64,000 bases of DNA from Billgrantia ethanolica (GTDB lineage Bacteria > Pseudomonadota > Gammaproteobacteria > Pseudomonadales > Halomonadaceae), in NCBI RefSeq assembly GCF_021404305.1, contig NZ_JABFTX010000004.1, positions 372,001-436,000 on the forward strand. The letters are read 5' to 3'. A program made the translations under genes and the position numbers. Shown here piece after piece: positions 20,871 to 28,729 of this stretch. The number at the start of each line of letters is the position of its first letter. Positions within the stretch are counted from its first letter, which is position 1. The notes under the pieces were generated by a model. It saw only the letters and a program-made list of their open reading frames with translations, had not been told where the DNA came from and ran no database searches.

Positions 20871-21569
20871 CTATCGTCCCAGTTCATTGATGGCGGGCAG
20901 CTGCAGCAGCATCGAGGCGACGTCGGCACGACCGATACCCTTGCCGACGGGAGCCGATGGGCGAATCTGCCAGTCACGCACATGGTTGAAGTTGGCTCTG
21001 GCAATTTCCGTTTCGGCTCGTGCGCCCAGCACCAGGCCGCTCCAGATCGACTCGAAGTGGTCCTTCGGCACCGCCACCGTACCTACCGCGGGGTCCCCCA
21101 CCAGCACGGCTCCGTCATCCATCCCCTTGATGACGACGAAGTGGCGGTAACCGCCGGTGTTGATCAGCGTGATGGCGGGAATTCCGATGCGCGCAAGATC
21201 GTCGAGCCCCACGCGAAAGCCGTCCGATTGCAGCCCTTGGGCGTCCAGATAGCGTTTCATGTCGAGCATGGAGAAGCCGTGCTCCTTGATGTGCTCCACC
21301 TCGCCGGCATGAATCATCGCCTCGAACACCTCGGCTTCGGAGGTCGGCCTGTCGTAGTGGTAGGTCAGCAGCGTGGCAACCGATGCCGCACCGCAGCTGT
21401 AGTCATACTGCTGGGCGACGACACCGTCCCAGCGCATCTCCTGATGGCTCCTGGCCGGAACCGTCAGCGAACCGAAGCCGCCATTCAGCGCTATCGTCAC
21501 CCCCGCCTGCGACGGCAAAGTCTGCAGCAGTGTGACGAGACACAATGACGGCACACTCAGCCAGCGCAT
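20871..21569 (-). CDS. Periplasmic C39-family cysteine peptidase (FapD-like)
   Basis: 232 residues with an N-terminal signal (MRWLSVPSLCLVTLLQTLPS, then QA). The peptidase core has QQYDYSCGAASVATLL with oxyanion Gln 53/54 and nucleophile Cys59, the catalytic histidine in GGYRHFVVIKG (His143), and the Asp in VGDPAVG (Asp159), so the triad is complete. It has no ABC transporter domains, unlike bacteriocin exporters. Stand-alone exported C39 peptidases of this kind are known from Fap amyloid operons (FapD). It sits between two exported proteins that carry double-glycine-like motifs, its probable substrates. Confidence 0.85.
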   Translation of the reverse strand: MRWLSVPSLCLVTLLQTLPSQAGVTIALNGGFGSLTVPARSHQEMRWDGVVAQQYDYSCGAASVATLLTYHYDRPTSEAEVFEAMIHAGEVEHIKEHGFSMLDMKRYLDAQGLQSDGFRVGLDDLARIGIPAITLINTGGYRHFVVIKGMDDGAVLVGDPAVGTVAVPKDHFESIWSGLVLGARAETEIARANFNHVRDWQIRPSAPVGKGIGRADVASMLLQLPAINELGR

Positions 21570-21599
21570 GGTTCTTCCCCCCCTTGCCGTCTCGCGCCC

Positions 21600-21965
21600 C
21601 TACTGGGGGGCATAGATACTGATGCTGACCCCCGTCGAGACGGCATTGGCATGCCCCGTCATGAGGTTCATCAAGGTGATACCCGAAATCCTGTCCATGG
21701 CATTGGCCTCGATGGTGATATTGCCAGAGACGATGGTATCGGCCGAGAAGGACGCCCCCTTTGCCGCCGACTCCAGGCTCTGGATGCTCTGTACGTTCAC
21801 CAGATCGCGGAAACCCTCTCTACCCGAGACGGTCTCGAGTTCACTGGCGTCGATGTGCTGCAGCTCGGCGAACCCTGTCGCATGCGCGTCCGCCAGCGCC
21901 AGGGAGCTGACTGCCCCCAGTCCCATCAGTAATGTAATACCGACTCCCTGCCCGATTCGTTTCAT
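21600..21965 (-). CDS. Small exported protein with a degenerate double-glycine motif
   Basis: 121 residues from ATG 21965, preceded by AGAGGAAG; the frame upstream to 22064 overlaps a hairpin and lacks coding character. The signal peptide MKRIGQGVGITLLMGLGAVS is followed by SLALADAHA. Then IDASELETVSGR (38-49) fits the C39 leader pattern (Ile -12, Glu -8, Leu -7, Val -4, Gly -2) except that -1 is Arg, not Gly. The remainder is Ser/Ala/Ile-rich, beta-prone, and ends SISIYAPQ. The function is unknown; it may be a minor fibre or nucleator subunit. Confidence 0.65.
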   Translation of the reverse strand: MKRIGQGVGITLLMGLGAVSSLALADAHATGFAELQHIDASELETVSGREGFRDLVNVQSIQSLESAAKGASFSADTIVSGNITIEANAMDRISGITLMNLMTGHANAVSTGVSISIYAPQ

Positions 21966-22015
21966 GGCCGCACTTCCTCTTCGGCTTTCTATCCAGGCTA
22001 TCCCAAGGTCGAACA

Positions 22016-22040
22016 GGGCCGGCGGAGTCACCGCCGGCCC
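22016..22040 (-). terminator. GC-rich hairpin between the Gly-rich protein gene and the rest of its operon
   Basis: A 10-bp perfect stem (22016-22025 with 22031-22040) with a 5-nt loop and no T-run. Such hairpins behind a structural subunit gene usually protect its mRNA or cause partial termination, giving more subunit than downstream enzyme. That role is inferred. Confidence 0.5.
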
Positions 22041-22063
22041 GTGGCTGTGGCCTCTCGGAGCCA

Positions 22064-23251
22064 TCAGTTGCCGATATGCACGTTGCTGTGTGCCGCCACG
22101 TTGGTACCTGCAAGCTGCGAGTTGTAGATACCGGTGGAGAGGTTCATGTTGGCGATGCCGCCAAAGGTCCCGGCACCGGCTGCCATCGAGGCACCGCCGG
22201 TAACGAGGGAGGCATTGCCGCCGTTGCCACCGGCACCGCCATTGCCGCCGTTGCCGGCATAGGCATTGGCATCACCGCCAGTCCCGGTACCGCCGCCACC
22301 GCCGCCGCCGTTACCGGTTGAGCTACCGCCATTGCCGGCCAAGGCATCGCCACCGTTACCGCCTGCGCCACCGGTGCCGGTTCCATTGCCGGTGCCGCTA
22401 CCAGTGCCTGTGCCGGCACCACCTGTGCCACCTGCAACTGTCGGCGAAGCCGTTGTGTCACCATTGCTGCTGCCGCCTGCCGATGAGCTGTTGCCACCCC
22501 CCGCATCGTCTTCAGCCCAGGTACCTGTGCCGGCGATACCGCCATAGGAACTGCTGCCGGCACCACCGCTGCTGTTGCTGCCATCGGCGTCGCCGCCCTG
22601 ACCGGCGCCCAGGCCCAAGCCCAGACCCAGGCCAGTGCCATCACCGCCGTCACTGCCATCACCGCCAACCGCCACTGAATGACCGCCGTCGCCGCCGTAG
22701 CCGCTTCCGCCGGCACCACCGACGCCCACGCCGGCACTGATGGCCAAGGCATCGCCACCGCTGGCGCCGGAACCGCCGCGCGTGCCGTCGCCGGCATTGA
22801 TATTGATACGTGCACCGGTGACGGTGGACTGGAGATCCTGAATCGCCACGACGCTGGTGCTGGTATTGTAGGACTCGCTCATGGCCCAGGCATCGCCACC
22901 ATTACCAGCAGCACCGCCGGCACCGCCAAACCCGCCGGCACCACCGCTACCTGCGCCACCCCAGGCATTGCTGCTGGAAGAAATCGTTGCCTCACTCCCG
23001 GCGTCGGCTCCATCGTCCATATCACTGGCGTTGTTCCAGGCACCGGAACCGGCGGAGCTGTCATTACTGCCCCCGCTCCCACCGTTACCGCCATAGCTGT
23101 TGCCTCCACTGCCTCCGATCGCCTTGGCGGACGAATTGACTTGCTGGTCGACGGACTCGGCGGCTCCCGAGCTGGGGTTGGCATGCGCATTGGAAATGGC
23201 CAGCACCAGTGCCAGCAGCGATGACCCCGCGATTACGTAATACTTTTTCAT
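22064..23251 (-). CDS. Secreted glycine-rich repeat protein, candidate fibre or adhesin subunit
   Basis: 395 residues from ATG 23251 (GGGAGA Shine-Dalgarno). The signal peptide MKKYYVIAGSSLLALVLAIS is followed by NAHA. Residues about 45-345 are low-complexity, dominated by Gly with Ser, Asn, Ala, Asp and Thr in GGNGG, GAGG and GTGTG patterns, with an interruption around AIQDLQSTVTGARININAGD. The last 45 residues are non-repetitive (NMNLSTGIYNSQLAGTN...). There are no cysteines, and few charged residues apart from Asp. It resembles secreted glycine-rich structural or biofilm proteins and is the first gene of the C39 operon, so it is probably the main product. I do not recognise a specific family. 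Confidence 0.7.
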   Translation of the reverse strand: MKKYYVIAGSSLLALVLAISNAHANPSSGAAESVDQQVNSSAKAIGGSGGNSYGGNGGSGGSNDSSAGSGAWNNASDMDDGADAGSEATISSSSNAWGGAGSGGAGGFGGAGGAAGNGGDAWAMSESYNTSTSVVAIQDLQSTVTGARININAGDGTRGGSGASGGDALAISAGVGVGGAGGSGYGGDGGHSVAVGGDGSDGGDGTGLGLGLGLGAGQGGDADGSNSSGGAGSSSYGGIAGTGTWAEDDAGGGNSSSAGGSSNGDTTASPTVAGGTGGAGTGTGSGTGNGTGTGGAGGNGGDALAGNGGSSTGNGGGGGGGTGTGGDANAYAGNGGNGGAGGNGGNASLVTGGASMAAGAGTFGGIANMNLSTGIYNSQLAGTNVAAHSNVHIGN

Positions 23252-24216
23252 GGTACATCTCCCTTCATGCATGATGATGACTTCCAGAAAATGACCAAGT
23301 TGGCTGACGCTTTTCGGCCGGACTCTTCTCGGGAATACCTTCCCGGTCCCCTCTCCACTTCCGTCGAAAGCATGGAGCTAACGGTCGGGGAGTCAATCGC
23401 ATGTTTTATGCCGATGGTTAAATACAGGTATATGAATCAATAAAATAAAGGATTGAAGAGCGGGCACCATGAGCCAGCACAAGGAAAACGAGAAGCGTGA
23501 AAGACACAAAATAACAAAAACCGTATCGCAGCGTTAACAGGAAAAATAACAAAGGCAGGCTTTCCTTGGAAAACAGCCTCACATTCAGACAGCTACGGAA
23601 ACCACGCGATGTCCCAACTTCATTACACAATGGCACTTAAAAAATTAACCCATTGATGCCTCGAAGAATTTTATCGGAACACTACATTGTCAGCTGTCGG
23701 GCTAAACGCGACAGACCTTTATCTGCATGGCCCAAGGAACTGTAGTCGCTGGGCCAGCACTACCAGAAGAGCAGCACCCGAGTATCAAATTCCCAATATC
23801 GCAGCAGGAAGAATTGAACCCGTACCTGCCGGCTCCGGTGAGGCAGTACATGGAAGATGGCAGCATCCTGGCTGATAGCCGATACAGAGCATGAAAAAAG
23901 GCCTGAGGTGCGGCATGACGAACATCGACAGGTTACCGTAATGTAACATAACACCGAAAATGTGAAAAAAATTCATTCATCCCCGTTTTTGCTTTCATTG
24001 TACTCATGACAGAATAAGCAATAATTATTATATCCTTATGTTTTATAAGCAATTTATCAACGAGCATGAGAAAAATCAGCATCTGTACACTAAAGGAACC
24101 ATGCTGTAACATAGATTTACAAACTGGCTTTCTTGGACGAGGCTTCCCCGTACCCTTTTCATCGGGGCTTGGAAATATCACACCAGGAAAGTCAGGTACA
24201 TAAGGAGAATTCAAGC
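23252..24216. other. Long AT-rich regulatory intergenic region
   Basis: About 965 bp between the divergent Gly-rich operon (minus) and the CsgD-like gene (plus). It is strongly AT-rich relative to both neighbours, which fits a shared, heavily regulated control region of matrix genes. Short open frames here have no Shine-Dalgarno or coding character. No sigma-54 element or clear inverted operator was found by eye. Confidence 0.4.
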
Positions 24217-24921
24217 ATGGAAACAGGTAAAGGGATCGTCCTGCTAGCTACCGAAGTCAACCCTCAGACCCAGCTTTTCGTCAACTACATCTACCAGGAA
24301 TTGCAACGCAACTTGAGCATCGTCTCACCTAACTCATCTAGGGAAGCCACCAGGATCGTGGGTGAAGGAGGAGAGGCTTGCAACGTCGTGCTGCTCGATA
24401 TCGATCATCTCGATGAAACGGATCTGCAGGCATGGCAGTCTCAGTACCATAACCAGCCTCAATGGGTACTGACTGCATTCAATCTCAGGGATGAAGAGCA
24501 TGCTGCACAGCTGCTCAGCTTCATGCAGCTCAAGGGCGTCTTCTACCGCAGCGACAGCCTCGAGCTGATCTGTAAAGGCATTCAGAGCCTTCTCCATGGT
24601 GATCTGTGGATGTCGCGTGCGCTGATGACACGACTGATAGAGTTTTACCGACGTCAGCAGTTCAACTGCTATCGTCCTGTCTGTGGCATCACCCAACGCG
24701 AACTGGAAATCATCGGACTGCTGGGCTCGGGCGCATCCAATACGAAAATTGCCGAAATACTCTTTGTGAGTGAGCACACGGTCAAGTCTCACCTCTACAA
24801 TATATTTAGAAAGATCAATGTCAGCAATCGCATACAGGCAGTGAACTGGGCCAGGCAAAACCTGGGCCCCCCTCCCCCCTTATCACTTCAGCGTTACGAA
24901 AGAACCTCACCCAGACACTGA
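24217..24921 (+). CDS. csgD: CsgD-like LuxR-family transcriptional regulator 2
   Basis: 234 residues from ATG 24217, which has a textbook AAGGAGA upstream. It is a paralogue of the 16962 protein: both share ELICKGI, LWMSRALM and SEHTVKSHLYNIFRKI. The N-terminal receiver-like half has KGVFYRSDSLELICKGIQ, the CsgD-type linker element. The LuxR helix-turn-helix is at 170-215. It lies 20 nt upstream of csgE in the same orientation, the E. coli csgDEFG order, so it is the likely curli activator. Whether the two paralogues have different targets cannot be told from sequence. Confidence 0.85.
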   Translation: METGKGIVLLATEVNPQTQLFVNYIYQELQRNLSIVSPNSSREATRIVGEGGEACNVVLLDIDHLDETDLQAWQSQYHNQPQWVLTAFNLRDEEHAAQLLSFMQLKGVFYRSDSLELICKGIQSLLHGDLWMSRALMTRLIEFYRRQQFNCYRPVCGITQRELEIIGLLGSGASNTKIAEILFVSEHTVKSHLYNIFRKINVSNRIQAVNWARQNLGPPPPLSLQRYERTSPRH

Positions 24922-24941
24922 CAAGAGAGCGGGCTATCGCC

Positions 24942-25472
24942 ATGGCTTTCATCCCCAAGACACCGGCAGTGGGCATCGTCCTGATCATGTATGGATCCCT
25001 TGCCTTGGCGGAGTCTCAAGCCCCAGCACCACATCTACCGACGATCCCGGGTGAGTCGCAGCCACCCCAAAGCGCCATAGAGGAAGAGCGCCTGGAAGAA
25101 GAAGAGGCCGGAGAAGCATTGTCCCGCCAATTTCGTCTCGGCGAGCCAGGCCTGTCAGGCGTCATCGTCGACCGCACCATTACCATGATGGGGAAGACGT
25201 TTTACCGGCGTTTCAGCCAGTTAAGTCAAGACAGCCATATCTTGACCAGCACGACACTGTCCGTGCACGAACGGCCCGACGCACGCTGGGGAAGCCAAAT
25301 CTGGGTATCGGAGAACAATCGCATTCTGTTCCAGGCGACATTGCCACCCAGACAGAGTGACATCGACCGGTATGCCGAGGCAGCCGCTGAGCAGGTGGAG
25401 CAGCTGCTGGTACAGCGCAGCATCATGCAGGCGCTGGAGAGCGACCCGGACCTGGCTGACGACGAGATCTAG
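24942..25472 (+). CDS. csgE: Curli secretion specificity factor CsgE
   Basis: Periplasmic adaptor that caps the CsgG pore and selects curli subunits; 176 residues, longer than the roughly 130 of E. coli. The signal peptide (MAFIPKTPAVGIVLIMYGSL) is followed by a Pro- and Glu-rich insert (30-58) and then the conserved CsgE core. The core contains GKTFYRRFSQL, LSVHERPDARWGSQIWV and FQATLPP, and ends with LADDEI. These match the HDFYRAFS, ERPSARWGSWI and LAHDEF elements of E. coli CsgE. The acidic N-terminal extension is unusual. Confidence 0.92.
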   Translation: MAFIPKTPAVGIVLIMYGSLALAESQAPAPHLPTIPGESQPPQSAIEEERLEEEEAGEALSRQFRLGEPGLSGVIVDRTITMMGKTFYRRFSQLSQDSHILTSTTLSVHERPDARWGSQIWVSENNRILFQATLPPRQSDIDRYAEAAAEQVEQLLVQRSIMQALESDPDLADDEI

Positions 25473-25506
25473 CGGAAAGAGCCAACGTCACAAGAAGGAG
25501 AGCATC

Positions 25507-25926
25507 ATGAAGATCCGTACACTGAAATTTGCCTGCCTATGCTGTCTGCTGCTGCCCTCGGCAGGAGTGGTGGCAGGAGAGCTCATTTATCGCCCCATCA
25601 ACCCGTCATTCGGTGGCGACCCCCTGCTTGGTAATCATCTGCTCAATAAAGCACAGGCACAGGATACCAATAGAGATCCCAACGCTCCTGATTTCGGAAG
25701 GTTTTCGGAAGTGGATTTCTTCCTTCAAGACCTGCGTGCCGACCTCATCAACCGAGCCATCGACGACGCGCTCGATCCTAACAATCCCGGCGGCAGCGAA
25801 AGTGTCATCGACAACTCCTCCCTCAATGTCAGGTTCGTCAACGTGGGTGGCGGCGCATTTCAGATGGTCATCACCGACAAGAGAACCAACGAAGTGACGC
25901 GCATCGACTTCGGAACACCATTCTAA
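25507..25926 (+). CDS. csgF: Curli nucleation accessory protein CsgF
   Basis: 139 residues from ATG 25507 with AGAAGGAG upstream. The signal peptide MKIRTLKFACLCCLLLPSAG is followed by VVAGELIYRPINPSFGGDPLLGN. The conserved CsgF N terminus of the mature protein (YxPxNPSFGGNP) inserts into the CsgG channel. The C-terminal part FQMVITDKRTNEVTRIDF also fits. CsgF tethers CsgB to the cell surface. It lies between csgE and csgG with gaps of 34 and 11 nt. Confidence 0.95.
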   Translation: MKIRTLKFACLCCLLLPSAGVVAGELIYRPINPSFGGDPLLGNHLLNKAQAQDTNRDPNAPDFGRFSEVDFFLQDLRADLINRAIDDALDPNNPGGSESVIDNSSLNVRFVNVGGGAFQMVITDKRTNEVTRIDFGTPF

Positions 25927-25937
25927 GGGGGATGAGC

Positions 25938-26774
25938 ATGAACGTACTCAGAATCGGTCTCATGTCAGGTCTGATCTTCCTCGGCGGGTGTGTCGGTATG
26001 GTCACTTCCCCGGAGGGCCTGGAAGGAGCACCAGCGACCCTGATTCCTCGGTCTGGCACCTACGTGGACCTTACCAACCTTCCCCGACCTGCAGCTCCTA
26101 TCTTCACGGCCGTATATGACTTCAGGGATCAGACGGGGCAGTATCGTCCTCAGCCCGCCAGTACCTTCTCGACGGCTGTGACCCAGGGCGGCGCCGCCAT
26201 GCTGAGTTCAGCTCTGGCCGACTCTGGCTGGTTCGTGCCGCTCGAACGCGTCGGCTTGCAGAATCTGCTGACGGAGCGCCGTATCATTCGCGCGAATCTT
26301 GAGCGCAACGGGCGAGAACATGAGCTTGGTTCGCTCAACGCGGCGCGTATTCTGATGGAAGGCGGCATCATCGCTTACGACTCCAACATGAAGACAGGCG
26401 GTGTAGGAGCGGAATATTTCGGTATCGGCGCATCCGGCCAGTATCAAGTCGACCAGGTGACCGTCAACCTTCGCGCCGTGGATATCGCAACGGGAGAAGT
26501 CCTCGCCAATGTGAATACCAGCAAGACGGTTTATTCCTATGAGGTACGGGCAGGCGTCTATCGTTTCGTCAGTTTCCGCCGCTTGCTGGAAGCCGAGGCG
26601 GGATATACTCACAATGAACCGGTGCAGATGGCCGTGATGTCGGCGATCGAATCCGCCGTCATTCACCTCGTCACTCAGGGAGTCGATCGAGGCCTTTGGA
26701 ACTTGGCAGACCCATCCGAATATGACAACGAAGTACTCATGGCTTACCGCGACGCTTCCTCCCCCATGCTGTGA
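25938..26774 (+). CDS. csgG: Curli secretion channel lipoprotein CsgG
   Basis: Nonameric outer-membrane export pore for curli subunits; 278 residues from ATG 25938, chosen over 25932 because the AAGGGGG Shine-Dalgarno is then correctly spaced. The lipoprotein signal MNVLRIGLMSGLIFLGGC places the lipidated cysteine at residue 18. Typical CsgG segments include AVYDFRDQTGQYRP, STAVTQGGAAML, VPLERVGLQNLLTERRII, YEVRAGVYRFVSF and the C-terminal NEPVQMAVMSAIESAV. A strong terminator follows, so csgDEFG is one unit, separate from csgB. Confidence 0.96.
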   Translation: MNVLRIGLMSGLIFLGGCVGMVTSPEGLEGAPATLIPRSGTYVDLTNLPRPAAPIFTAVYDFRDQTGQYRPQPASTFSTAVTQGGAAMLSSALADSGWFVPLERVGLQNLLTERRIIRANLERNGREHELGSLNAARILMEGGIIAYDSNMKTGGVGAEYFGIGASGQYQVDQVTVNLRAVDIATGEVLANVNTSKTVYSYEVRAGVYRFVSFRRLLEAEAGYTHNEPVQMAVMSAIESAVIHLVTQGVDRGLWNLADPSEYDNEVLMAYRDASSPML

Positions 26775-26790
26775 ACAACACGCATATTTT

Positions 26791-26819
26791 CAGGCGCCAT
26801 ATTCTGGCGCCTTTTTTTT
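26791..26819 (+). terminator. Rho-independent terminator after csgG
   Basis: An 8-bp stem AGGCGCCA/TGGCGCCT (26792-26799 with 26805-26812), a 5-nt loop and a run of eight T residues. Confidence 0.93.
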
Positions 26820-26986
26820 ACAGTTGCGTTTCCGTACGGTTAATTCGAGGAGAGAAAAAACTAATTCTTCAGGAAAAACCACAAGTGCTAAAAATTTAAT
26901 ACCCAAAATAAAACTTCCGAGTTATGGAAGGAAAGCACCCATATACCGACACTGTAACGGAACGTAAAATCGCTAGAGTAAGTGCC

Positions 26987-27478
26987 ATGAAGAAAAATGG
27001 AATTGTTACATTTTTTGTAGGGATGGCTCTAATTGCGGCCCAATCCGCCTTGGCTGGCGATCTCATGCCAAGTTCAGAACTCGATGTCGAATCATCGAGT
27101 GTCGCGTCTCGACAGGTAGCGACCATCTACCAGGCAGGCCAAGGAAACGAAGCCGCTATCCTGCAGCAGGGGAGTCAAAATGGCGCGCACATCATGCAGC
27201 AGGGTTTTGCCAACCTTGCCAGCACAAAGCAAGCCGGACACGCCAACGAAGCTCGAATAGTACAGAGCGGCGCTCACCTGGAAGCGTCGATTCTGCAAAA
27301 CGGCCTAGGCCACGACGCCGGCATCGTACAGGTCGGGTACGGCAAAGAAGCAACCATTAACCAGCATGGTGCTTATGGCAGTGCAGAAATTCATCAGTTG
27401 GGTACTCATCGCACGAGCCCAATCACCATCACCCAGTTCTCACGTGGACAGGCAGCCGTTCAAGTCTATCGTTACTAG
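26987..27478 (+). CDS. csgB: Minor curlin subunit (nucleator) CsgB
   Basis: 163 residues from ATG 26987 (MKKNGIVTFFVGMALIAAQS signal, then ALAGDL); the frame extends upstream without support. The mature protein has about nine curlin half-repeats of 11 residues of the Q-x-G-x-x-N/H type (QAGQGNEAAILQQGSQNGAH and so on). Like E. coli CsgB, it has an N-terminal non-repeat stretch and ends in a basic, hydrophobic tail (GQAAVQVYRY), where CsgB has its surface-anchoring repeat. CsgB templates CsgA polymerisation. Confidence 0.88.
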   Translation: MKKNGIVTFFVGMALIAAQSALAGDLMPSSELDVESSSVASRQVATIYQAGQGNEAAILQQGSQNGAHIMQQGFANLASTKQAGHANEARIVQSGAHLEASILQNGLGHDAGIVQVGYGKEATINQHGAYGSAEIHQLGTHRTSPITITQFSRGQAAVQVYRY

Positions 27479-27661
27479 TTTCTTGGCTAACGACGACTGC
27501 CCGGAGCCTGCCATGGAGAAGCTCAAGAAGCATGATTGATAAAAAGATAAATGCTTGATTCCGTAAGTGGCAAATGGAAGCGATAGCCACGCTATCGAAT
27601 CCTGAATCCACCCTGGCGGCAACGAAGCTCAACCAGGGATTTCAAACGAGAGGGAATTAAC

Positions 27662-28615
27662 ATGAAATTCAAGATGACCGTCATGGCAGCCGCTATCGCT
27701 TTCTCCGGTACGGCACTTGCCAATGGAAACGTATCCAATGTCGATCAAGCCGGTTACAACAACGACGTCAGCGTATCCCAGCTCACGCAGTTCCTGGGGG
27801 GTAACAATACCTCGGGTGTGAGCCAGGATGGCGTAGCCAATGGCGCGACCGTCCATCAGCAGGGCTGGTTGGGACATAACGTATCGGACATCGAACAGGC
27901 GGGCTGGGGCAACGATGCGGACGTCTTCCAGAACGGCACCAACAACAGCGCCTCTGTCAGTCAGGAAGGCATGTTCAACGCTTCCGACAGCCAGCAGATC
28001 GGTACGAAGAACGTCTTGGAAGTGAGCCAGGAAGGTGCAAAGAACAGCGCCTCCACCTACCAGAACGGTTGGAACAACTTTGCCGAGATCAGCCAGGATG
28101 GCTTCGCCAACAGCTCCGACGTGGTGCAAGACGGCAAGTTCAACGTCGCACAGGTCCAGCAGGAAGGCCTCAAGAACGCTTCCGACGTCACTCAGTCTGG
28201 TATCAACAACTACGCCAATGTCGATCAGAGCGGCAGCTTCAATGATTCCACCGTCGTCCAGACCGGAACAGCCAACATCGCCGATGTTTCCCAGCGTGAC
28301 CTGAAGAACACCTCCGACATCACTCAGTCTGGCATCAACAACTATGCCAATGTCGACCAGAGCAATTTCAACAACGATGCTGTCATCGTACAGAACGGTC
28401 GTAATCACGTCTCCGAGGTAACTCAGAGCGGCTATAACGACCTGGCCGACTCCTTCCAGTCCGGCAAGAACCACTACTCCTCCATCACCCAGTCTGCTGC
28501 AGGCCTGCTAAGCCTGGCCAGTAACACGGCCACTCACGTGCAGTTGGGCAGCAACAACGCAGCGACCACCACTCAGGTGGGCGGCGGCAACACTGCTCAT
28601 GTATTCCAGCACTGA
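27662..28615 (+). CDS. csgA: Major curlin subunit CsgA, greatly expanded
   Basis: 317 residues, twice the roughly 151 of E. coli CsgA. The signal peptide MKFKMTVMAAAIAFSGTALA is followed by about 24 half-repeats of about 11 residues (Q-x-G-x-x-N pattern), giving about 12 two-strand curlin repeats against five in E. coli. There are very many Asn, Gln, Ser and Asp residues, with gatekeeper-like Asp and Gly throughout. The unit TQSGINNYANVDQS occurs twice, 44 residues apart, a trace of tandem expansion. It has its own Shine-Dalgarno (CGAGAGGG) and a strong terminator. It is the likely bulk component of the amyloid fibre. Confidence 0.92.
   Translation: MKFKMTVMAAAIAFSGTALANGNVSNVDQAGYNNDVSVSQLTQFLGGNNTSGVSQDGVANGATVHQQGWLGHNVSDIEQAGWGNDADVFQNGTNNSASVSQEGMFNASDSQQIGTKNVLEVSQEGAKNSASTYQNGWNNFAEISQDGFANSSDVVQDGKFNVAQVQQEGLKNASDVTQSGINNYANVDQSGSFNDSTVVQTGTANIADVSQRDLKNTSDITQSGINNYANVDQSNFNNDAVIVQNGRNHVSEVTQSGYNDLADSFQSGKNHYSSITQSAAGLLSLASNTATHVQLGSNNAATTTQVGGGNTAHVFQH
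28181..28444 (+). repeat. Tandem 132-bp repeat inside csgA
   Basis: Two adjacent 132-bp units (28181-28312 and 28313-28444) share near-identical starts and encode two 22-residue curlin repeats each. Similarity fades towards their ends, which suggests an older duplication followed by drift. Confidence 0.6.
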
Positions 28616-28624
28616 GTCTGACTG

Positions 28625-28652
28625 AAAAGGCCCCGCTCGGGCGGGGCCTTTT
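28625..28652 (+). terminator. Rho-independent terminator after csgA
   Basis: A 12-bp perfect stem (28625-28636 with 28641-28652) with a TCGG loop and T-run. It separates the curli genes from the pga operon. Confidence 0.93.
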
Positions 28653-28729
28653 CACGCCATCATCGCCGAGACACGGCATGAGCAATACCCCGAGATTCGC
28701 CCGATGCCACCTGCGCGAGACGAGGCCTG

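Noticed and set aside
20306..21004. Minus-strand frame overlapping the C39 peptidase and the double-glycine protein
   Set aside because: Overlaps two genes with signal peptides and coupled start/stop; its translation is Arg-rich and shows no domain.
22266..23224. Long plus-strand and other-frame open frames opposite the Gly-rich gene
   Set aside because: They arise because GGN codons on the minus strand give stop-free Pro, Ala and His-rich frames on the other strand. No signals for translation.
23418..23875. Short open frames in the region before the second CsgD-like gene
   Set aside because: No Shine-Dalgarno, unusual composition, and inside an AT-rich control region.
14469..24216. Sigma-54 promoters that the VpsR-like proteins might use
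   Set aside because: TGGC-containing candidates were inspected in the three intergenic regions, but none had the GG-N10-GC spacing.
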